Shown one piece after another: positions 58,776-64,000 of a stretch of DNA of 64,000 bases. Below the pieces are notes generated by a model that searched no databases, was not told where the DNA came from, and saw only the letters and a program-made list of their open reading frames with translations. Made by a program: the position numbers and the translations under genes. Positions within the stretch are counted from its first letter, which is position 1. Each line of letters begins with the position of its first letter. This DNA comes from CAYZPB01 sp964551195. GTDB taxonomy: Bacteria > Bacillota > Bacilli > Tepidibacillales > Tepidibacillaceae. The stretch spans positions 11,932 to 75,931 of the forward strand of contig CAZKBI010000002.1 of NCBI GenBank assembly GCA_964551195.1, read 5' to 3'.

Positions 58776-58803
58776 TAATTTATCTCCAATTGTTTACTAT
58801 TCT

Positions 58804-59937
58804 TTAATCGAACAATTTCCTGCTTCTTCTTACACCAATATTTAGAACTAGCCCTAGCGCGATAAAGTTAGTCAGAATGGAGCTTCCACCATAGCTTATA
58901 AAGGGCAAAGGAATTCCAGTAATCGGCATTATGCCAATCGTCATTCCAATATTTTCAAAAGTCGTAAATACAAACATACCAATAATACCTACTGTTACAA
59001 GCATACCATAAGTATCGGGAGCTGTTGTTCCAATGCGATAGATACGATAAAGCAAGATAAATAAGAGCAGAATGAGTGTACTTGCACCAATAAAGCCCAA
59101 CTCCTCAGCAATTACTGAGAAGATAAAATCCGTATAGGAATCCGGTACCCAGTTAAATCTGCCTTGCTTCCCCTCACCAAGTCCCACGCCTGTAAGCCGC
59201 CCGGAACCCACAGCAACCAAGGACTGTGTCACATGATAACCAGTATTGAGTGGATCGCGGCTGGGATCAATAAATGAAACTAGCCGTTCAAACTGTCCTG
59301 GCTTAATGATTTTATAGAAGATATTCGGCAGGAAGTTATAGAGGACTACAAGCACAGTAACGAATACCGCAGCAATACCTCCCATAATCGCAAAATGTTT
59401 AGCGCTCACACCATATATCAGCAACATCACCAATAAGATAGCCAAGAAGATTAGTGCAGTTCCTAGGTCAGGTTGGAGAATAATCAGTAATAGTGGTAAC
59501 CCCACAATCAGAAAGGGTAGAAAGAGCTCGCGAAAATATACAAATTTCTTTCCCTTGCGATTATCCAAATAGCGCGCAAGAGCCATTATTGTAAATATTT
59601 TCGCCAGCTCTGACGGTTGAAAGGCAAGCCTTCCGTCAAAAAAGAAGTACCAGCTCGTCGCCCCGCGAGTTGGATCAGCAAAAATAAAAATACCAACTAG
59701 TAAAATAATTCCTATAACATATAAAAAATAAGAAGACATTTTTATTCGCTCATAGTCAATAAAGACAAGAGCGAACATAACTAATATTCCAAGTGAGAAC
59801 CAGATTAACTGTTTAAGAGCATGCATACTTTCCGGTTTAGCACTAGAAATTCCAAGATAGCTAAAAACTGCTAGGCCAATAACGACTAGTAGCATTATGT
59901 AATCAATCCGCTTTATGTATTTACTGTTGAAATCCAT
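58804..59937 (-). CDS. rodA: RodA SEDS peptidoglycan polymerase
   Basis: 377 aa with about ten hydrophobic helices. RodA-type signature IMPITGIPLPFISYGGSSIL (about 333-352), FNWVPDSYTDFIFSVIAEELG (about 263 onward), and the catalytic-region LQPDLGTALIF (about 158-168). Polymerises glycan for side-wall elongation with the PBP2 encoded 15 bp upstream. The window has a second SEDS gene at 2610-3722 of the FtsW type. Confidence 0.95.
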   Translation of the reverse strand: MDFNSKYIKRIDYIMLLVVIGLAVFSYLGISSAKPESMHALKQLIWFSLGILVMFALVFIDYERIKMSSYFLYVIGIILLVGIFIFADPTRGATSWYFFFDGRLAFQPSELAKIFTIMALARYLDNRKGKKFVYFRELFLPFLIVGLPLLLIILQPDLGTALIFLAILLVMLLIYGVSAKHFAIMGGIAAVFVTVLVVLYNFLPNIFYKIIKPGQFERLVSFIDPSRDPLNTGYHVTQSLVAVGSGRLTGVGLGEGKQGRFNWVPDSYTDFIFSVIAEELGFIGASTLILLLFILLYRIYRIGTTAPDTYGMLVTVGIIGMFVFTTFENIGMTIGIMPITGIPLPFISYGGSSILTNFIALGLVLNIGVRRSRKLFD

Positions 59938-59952
59938 AGCTTTAGTCGCTCC

Positions 59953-61791
59953 CTATCTATAAATGCGGAAATATTCGTCAACTATTTCTCGGGCAATATT
60001 ACCCGCTGCAAAACCTCGCACATCCCCATGCGGCACAATTACTGAAAATGCTATCTCAGGATTATCTGCCGGAGCATAACCAGTAATTATCGTATGTGCT
60101 GTCCGATTTGTAACCTCTGAAGTACCAGTCTTAACAGCAACCTTAACCTGCGATCCATAGAAAGACCCATAGGCCGTACCACCTGGACTGGTAACCATCT
60201 TCATGCCCTCCTGGATAGCACGTAAATGCTCTGGCTCCACATCTAGTTGGTTAATAACTTTAGTCTCGTGTTTATAAAGAATCTTACCTAATTCCTCACT
60301 ATCACTTCTTTCCTCAATCGCTTCAACTAGGTAAGGCTCCAGTAGATAGCCACCGTTACCTATCGTTGCCGCAAGCTGTGCTAGTTGGAGCGCTGTATAA
60401 GTATCATTCTGCCCAATTGATTGCATTACATAGTTACGATTAGCTGCAACCATACCGGCAAGCTCCTCTGGCAGGTCAATACCTGTTTTGGTCCCGACAC
60501 CAAGCATATTTCCATAATAGCGGTAATATTCCATGGTCTGATCAATCCCGTACATTTCTTTCATTCTTAGAGAGATTTCACCCATAAAGACGTTGCTAGA
60601 GAATTTTAAAGCATCCTGAATGTTGATTTTTCCCAAAGAACGTCCACCATAATTTCGTAAATATAGAGTTTGACCCAGTGCATTTCGATCGTAAGCTACA
60701 CGACCTTGGTCATTAATTACTGTATTAAGGTTAATTGCCCCTGTCTCCAAGCCAGCTAGAACAGTAATTGGTTTGCTAGCCGAACCAATTTCATATCGTC
60801 CTCTAATTGCTGTGTTTCCCTCATAGGGCATAATGGCTGTCTGGTAAAACTCTGTCGATACAACATCGTTAAACCAGTTGGGATTATAACGCGGGTAGTT
60901 TCCCATCGCTCTTACCGCACCCGTGTTCAGATCAAGTACCACGGCAGTTGCTAATTTTATATCCTCATTCTTCTCACTTAACTCTTTTATATTTCTCTCT
61001 AATATCTGCTCAACTGCGTGTTGAAAATCCCACTTGGTAGTCAGCAGAAGATTATTGCCACTAACTGGATTAATTACTTTGCCTTCTTCAAGTTTAAGGT
61101 AGGCGCTACTTATCTCGACTTGATAGGAACCGTCCCGACCTCGAAGAATATCCTCATACTGCTTCTCTAAACCATAGCGTCCAACGCGGTCTGTGATCTT
61201 ATAGTCACGCATCAGATAGTAGTCGGTCTCATTGCTAGGAATCCCTCGCGTATAACCGATAACCTGTGCCATGAAATCATCGTAAATATAATTCCGGATC
61301 TCATCGCTAATTACATTCACACCAGGCAACTCTGAGCGGTGTTCTTCGATGTAAGCACGCGTGTTGTCATCAATATCCCTTTTGACAATCCGTGGAATAT
61401 ATTTGGACGCCTGAAATATCGGTCCTGCATCCATATTATTTAAGATGCTCTCCTTTTCTTTAAGGAATTCATCTGAATCACTAGCGGCACCCTTGGTCGT
61501 CAATCTGGCAAGTACAGTAGCTATCTCTTCATAATCTTGTTCGATTTCATCATCAATTTCAAAGGTAATTGTCCAAGCCGTAATATTGTCAACGAGCACA
61601 ACACCATTCGCGTCTTTAATTAACCCACGTGACGCGTTGATTGGAATTGACTTGCTTCGGAAACTTTCAGCCTTAGCAAGATAGTCTTCTCCCTCAATCA
61701 ACTGCACATAGGCAAGCCGACCTACTAAAATCGCAAAAAGAATAAAAACGATATAAAATAGCAGGTTATAGCGAAAAGTAGATTTACTCAT
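59953..61791 (-). CDS. mrdA: Penicillin-binding protein 2 (class B transpeptidase)
   Basis: 612 aa. N-terminal membrane helix (about 9-28), PBP dimerisation/pedestal domain (about 50-225), and a transpeptidase domain. Active-site SxxK is seen in IGSASKPITVLAGLETG (about 342-358), the SxN motif in KFSSNVFMGE (about 397-406), and KTGT in VAVKTGTSEV (about 552-561). It cross-links the glycan strands made by RodA. Order mreC-mreD-PBP2-rodA fits an elongation operon. Confidence 0.95.
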   Translation of the reverse strand: MSKSTFRYNLLFYIVFILFAILVGRLAYVQLIEGEDYLAKAESFRSKSIPINASRGLIKDANGVVLVDNITAWTITFEIDDEIEQDYEEIATVLARLTTKGAASDSDEFLKEKESILNNMDAGPIFQASKYIPRIVKRDIDDNTRAYIEEHRSELPGVNVISDEIRNYIYDDFMAQVIGYTRGIPSNETDYYLMRDYKITDRVGRYGLEKQYEDILRGRDGSYQVEISSAYLKLEEGKVINPVSGNNLLLTTKWDFQHAVEQILERNIKELSEKNEDIKLATAVVLDLNTGAVRAMGNYPRYNPNWFNDVVSTEFYQTAIMPYEGNTAIRGRYEIGSASKPITVLAGLETGAINLNTVINDQGRVAYDRNALGQTLYLRNYGGRSLGKINIQDALKFSSNVFMGEISLRMKEMYGIDQTMEYYRYYGNMLGVGTKTGIDLPEELAGMVAANRNYVMQSIGQNDTYTALQLAQLAATIGNGGYLLEPYLVEAIEERSDSEELGKILYKHETKVINQLDVEPEHLRAIQEGMKMVTSPGGTAYGSFYGSQVKVAVKTGTSEVTNRTAHTIITGYAPADNPEIAFSVIVPHGDVRGFAAGNIAREIVDEYFRIYR

Positions 61792-61809
61792 AAATAAACA
61801 TCCTCAACA

Positions 61810-62313
61810 TTAAATATTTTCCTTGCCAATTATTCGGTTCAATAATGGATAGAATAAGGCTGCAAGAAGCAGATTAAATAAAACTGTTGGCAGTAACACA
61901 TATAATACCATCTCGAAGAAGTGCATAGTAGCCAATTGGTAGATTTTAAGTAAGCCGAAAATAAAAATTTCGAAGCTAGCAAGAGCGACTAACTGCACAA
62001 ACAAATAATAGAGAAAGCTAATGTGGCGTGACCCCACTAACGCTATACAGAGAAAGATAACGCCCATTAGACTAATTGTATAGACACCATAAACTCGTCC
62101 GAATATAAGATCAGTTAAAACACCGAAAAATAGAGCAAGTAATAAAGCATCCCTGCGTCGATGATATATTGCAATATAGATTAGGGTTACTAGAACTAAC
62201 CGCGGGTAGATGGAAAAGCTGAAGCCGTAATCTGTTTTACTCAGCAAGGGAATTAGTAAACCTTCAGCTAGAAATAGAAAAAAAAGGAGTGGGATTATGA
62301 TTCGTTTACGCAT
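61810..62313 (-). CDS. mreD: Rod shape-determining protein MreD
   Basis: 167 aa with about five hydrophobic helices and no long loops. MreD family proteins vary greatly in sequence; the assignment rests on length, topology, the segment RDALLLALFFGVLTDLIFGR (about 54-73), and position between mreC and PBP2. Its ATG directly follows the mreC stop (TAG-ATG). Part of the elongasome membrane complex with MreC, RodA and PBP2. Confidence 0.9.
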   Translation of the reverse strand: MRKRIIIPLLFFLFLAEGLLIPLLSKTDYGFSFSIYPRLVLVTLIYIAIYHRRRDALLLALFFGVLTDLIFGRVYGVYTISLMGVIFLCIALVGSRHISFLYYLFVQLVALASFEIFIFGLLKIYQLATMHFFEMVLYVLLPTVLFNLLLAALFYPLLNRIIGKENI

Positions 62314-63180
62314 CTAATCTTCCTCCACTGATAGTGGTAGATAATCGGTAATAATAAATACTTCTTCAAGGTGGTAGAGATCGGCACTAGGCTTGATATA
62401 GAGTGTTTTGCTTAGGCCACTCGCGTCATCGTCGATTACGTCGGTAACTCTGCCAATCACAATCCCGTCGGCAAAAACTCCGCCCAGACTTGATGTGGTC
62501 ACGTAAGTACCCGGTTCAACCTTTATATCGTGCTCTGTTTGTCTGATCTTGAGCAGATTTTTGACTTTGTCGTAGCCTTCAATCGTGCCGTAGAGCCGAG
62601 GCTCGCTATGAATTAAGGCAAATACAAAACTATTATGGCTAATGTCTGTTACTAATTGAACATTGGCAGAATAATAGGAGGTCTTGTAAACCTTGCCCAC
62701 AAATCCCGCACTAGTAATAACTGTCATGTCATTTTCGATTCCATGTTGCGACCCTTTATCGATAACAAGCATATTATTCCACTTGTCAGGAGAACGAGCA
62801 ACAACCTTCGCTGCAAGCAAGTCATACTCTCCAATGTTTGAAGTCTGATAATCTAGGAGTTCCTTTAAACGTTGATTCTCATCCTTATAAAGTAATAAAT
62901 CAGCTTCAAGTTGCTGATAGTCGTCAAGTTTAACCTTTAACTCACGATTCTCGCTAAAGGTAGCACGATAACCTTTGAAATCACTAAAAAAACCAGCAAC
63001 AGCATTAACTGGTTTGCTCACAAGTCCCTGGACCCAGGCTGTAGCATCCTTAATGACTTTTTCCGGCAGAAGAATTTCCTGATAATTAATTGTTAAGCCA
63101 ACGATAATTACTAGTAGAACGATAATTAAAAGGATGATTATTAAGTTTTTATTGTTAAAATTACCTTGGTTTATAATAAT
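62314..63180 (-). CDS. mreC: Rod shape-determining protein MreC, probable non-ATG start
   Basis: About 288 aa if started at 63180. The frame upstream of the first canonical start (GTG 63021) stays open for 54 codons and encodes a membrane anchor (LIIILLIIVLLVIIVGLTI) and the linker expected in MreC. A stop at 63192-63190 bounds the frame and there is no ATG, GTG or TTG in it. AGGAAAGG lies just before CTG-ATT-ATT-ATA (63183-63172), so I infer initiation at one of these, most likely an ATT. The coiled coil (about 78-115) and two beta-barrel MreC domains (about 125-275; GFVGKV, TSSLGGVFADGIVIGRV) follow. radC is upstream, mreD follows directly. Confidence 0.8.
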   Translation of the reverse strand: MIINQGNFNNKNLIIILLIIVLLVIIVGLTINYQEILLPEKVIKDATAWVQGLVSKPVNAVAGFFSDFKGYRATFSENRELKVKLDDYQQLEADLLLYKDENQRLKELLDYQTSNIGEYDLLAAKVVARSPDKWNNMLVIDKGSQHGIENDMTVITSAGFVGKVYKTSYYSANVQLVTDISHNSFVFALIHSEPRLYGTIEGYDKVKNLLKIRQTEHDIKVEPGTYVTTSSLGGVFADGIVIGRVTDVIDDDASGLSKTLYIKPSADLYHLEEVFIITDYLPLSVEED

Positions 63181-63197
63181 CAGCCTTTCCTAAGAAA

Positions 63198-63890
63198 TTA
63201 TATCAATTGCTCCTCACGTAGCGAGGTATAACCGCTCCCACCGATAATTACATGGTCAAGCACATCAATCCCAATTAACTGACCTGCTTTAATCAACCTT
63301 TTCGTCACTTCGATATCCTCTTTGCTTGGCGTTGAATCACCACTCGGATGATTATGAACAAGAATTATTGCGGAGACACTCTTCTTGATAGCTGGTCTGA
63401 AAACCTCACGCGGATGAACAATAGAGGAATTTAAGGTCCCAACTGTAATCAGTTCCTGCGAAATAACGCAGTTCTTAGTATCTAATAATAATACAACAAA
63501 ATGTTCCTGCTGCAAATGTCTTAAATCATCGCTAACATAACTAGCAGCATCCTGCGGCATGCGGATAGCGTACTTTGTCGCTGGTACGAGCTCGCGCACT
63601 CTCCTGCCCAACTCGACAGCTGCCAATAGTTGCACCGCTTTGGCATGGCCAATGCCGTGAATTGCTGTTAATTCCTCAATCGTAATCTGTTGCAAATTTT
63701 CAATCCCTTCAATCTCCGAAAGCAGTGACTGAGCAAGCTGTAAAGCCGACTGACGATTACTACCTGTCCTTAATAGAATTGCTACTAACTCACTAGAACT
63801 TAAAGCCTGCGCCCCTTGCTTAATCATTCGCTCCCGCGGGCGCTCCATTGCTGGAAGGTCGCGAATCGTTAACCCTTTATTCCACTTCAT
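63198..63890 (-). CDS. radC: RadC family JAB-domain protein
   Basis: 230 aa. N-terminal helix-hairpin-helix-like region (about 60-90; ELTAIHGIGHAKAVQLLAAV) and a C-terminal JAMM metalloprotease-like core with the metal ligands in LVHNHPSGDSTPSKED (about 177-192) and the upstream Glu in HPREVFRPAIK (about 158-168). Once thought to be a DNA repair factor; real function uncertain. In Bacillota radC usually precedes mreB; here it precedes mreC directly. Confidence 0.94.
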   Translation of the reverse strand: MKWNKGLTIRDLPAMERPRERMIKQGAQALSSSELVAILLRTGSNRQSALQLAQSLLSEIEGIENLQQITIEELTAIHGIGHAKAVQLLAAVELGRRVRELVPATKYAIRMPQDAASYVSDDLRHLQQEHFVVLLLDTKNCVISQELITVGTLNSSIVHPREVFRPAIKKSVSAIILVHNHPSGDSTPSKEDIEVTKRLIKAGQLIGIDVLDHVIIGGSGYTSLREEQLI

Positions 63891-63922
63891 TTATCAAACA
63901 GAACCTCACTTATTTTTCTTAT

Positions 63923-64000
63923 CTATTCTATTGGATTTATCCGCTCTGCCGGTTGGTAAACATCTATATTGGGCATTTCGAGAAACTCATCATATTCATT
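63923..64000 (-). CDS. C-terminal end of an unidentified gene
   Basis: The last 25 codons of a frame that enters from the right edge (ending MPNIDVYQPAERINPIE, then TAG). It is open and has a plausible coding composition, but it is too short to identify. Synteny would allow Maf or another gene usually found upstream of radC; I do not choose. Confidence 0.45.
   Translation of the reverse strand, partial: NEYDEFLEMPNIDVYQPAERINPIE

Noticed and set aside
63019..63021. GTG as the mreC start
   Set aside because: It would remove the membrane anchor and 50 in-frame residues that look like MreC, and no convincing ribosome-binding site precedes it.
1..64000. Defence system, prophage, insertion sequence, integron, CRISPR array, biosynthetic cluster, tRNA or rRNA
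   Set aside because: Every convincing coding region is a core housekeeping, transport or biosynthetic gene in conserved order. I saw no transposase, integrase, repeat-spacer pattern or structural RNA apart from the 6S RNA and the L21 leader.

Overview
The window is a low-GC, Gram-positive type (Bacillota, Clostridia-like) chromosomal segment, almost entirely housekeeping. Evidence for this: gene order follows the Bacillus subtilis/Clostridia core map (alaS-ireB-ruvX-DUF1292-mltG-trmR-trhP1-trhP2; tcdA-6S RNA-aspS-hisS-dtd-relA-apt-recJ-secF-secD-comN-yajC-tgt-queA; ruvCAB; obg-rpmA-prp-rplU; mreCD-radC). It also has a bifunctional Rel, a Prp-cleaved form of ribosomal protein L27, consensus sigma-A promoters, a Gram-positive LexA box and several GTG/TTG starts with strong Shine-Dalgarno sites. 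A 100-N scaffold gap flanked by an exact 55-bp duplication shows this is a draft (probably metagenomic) assembly. I see no tRNA, rRNA, CRISPR array, insertion sequence or prophage.

Layout. 1-2.3 kb: glycine betaine ABC transporter (ATPase-permease-binding protein, the last cut by the window edge). 2.6-4.5 kb: an orphan FtsW/SpoVE-type SEDS gene on the plus strand, then two paralogous small lipoproteins. 4.6-12.2 kb: the alaS-to-trhP2 block on the minus strand, with an internal terminator after DUF1292 and a textbook promoter before alaS. 12.3-17.0 kb: cysteine desulfurase, a YczE-like membrane protein, RarA, threonine aldolase and a nucleotidase. 17.2-19.1 kb: the only other plus-strand operon, a YxlEFG-like ABC exporter. 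19.1-33.5 kb: tcdA, a 6S RNA gene, aspS, hisS, dtd, relA, apt, recJ, secFD, comN-like, yajC, tgt and queA. 33.5-35.6 kb: a large SpoIID/LytB-domain protein with SPOR-like and SH3 parts, next to the assembly gap.

35.8-47.8 kb is a ten-gene branched-chain amino acid operon transcribed ilvN-ilvC-leuA-cimA-leuC-leuD-leuB-ilvE-ilvD-ilvB. It ends in a strong terminator and starts downstream of a striking nested palindrome that resembles a CodY box. The presence of citramalate synthase, and of no threonine deaminase here, points to isoleucine made from pyruvate. 47.9-56.2 kb: ruvC-ruvA-ruvB-CYTH (with a LexA box at the ruvC promoter), preceded by nadE, thrB, thrC, hom and obg, all tightly packed. 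56.2-64 kb: rplU-prp-rpmA with an L21 leader, RNase G, and the cell-elongation genes rodA, PBP2, mreD and mreC. radC lies directly upstream of mreC, with no mreB between them. MreC can only be full length if translation begins at a non-canonical codon.

No unmistakably new multi-gene system is visible. The points most worth a second look are the mreC start and absent mreB, the palindrome before the ilv operon, the LexA site at ruvC, the twin lipoproteins, the SH3 insertion in the SpoIID protein, the split acetolactate synthase genes, the unusual cofactor loop of IlvC, and the artefactual gap.
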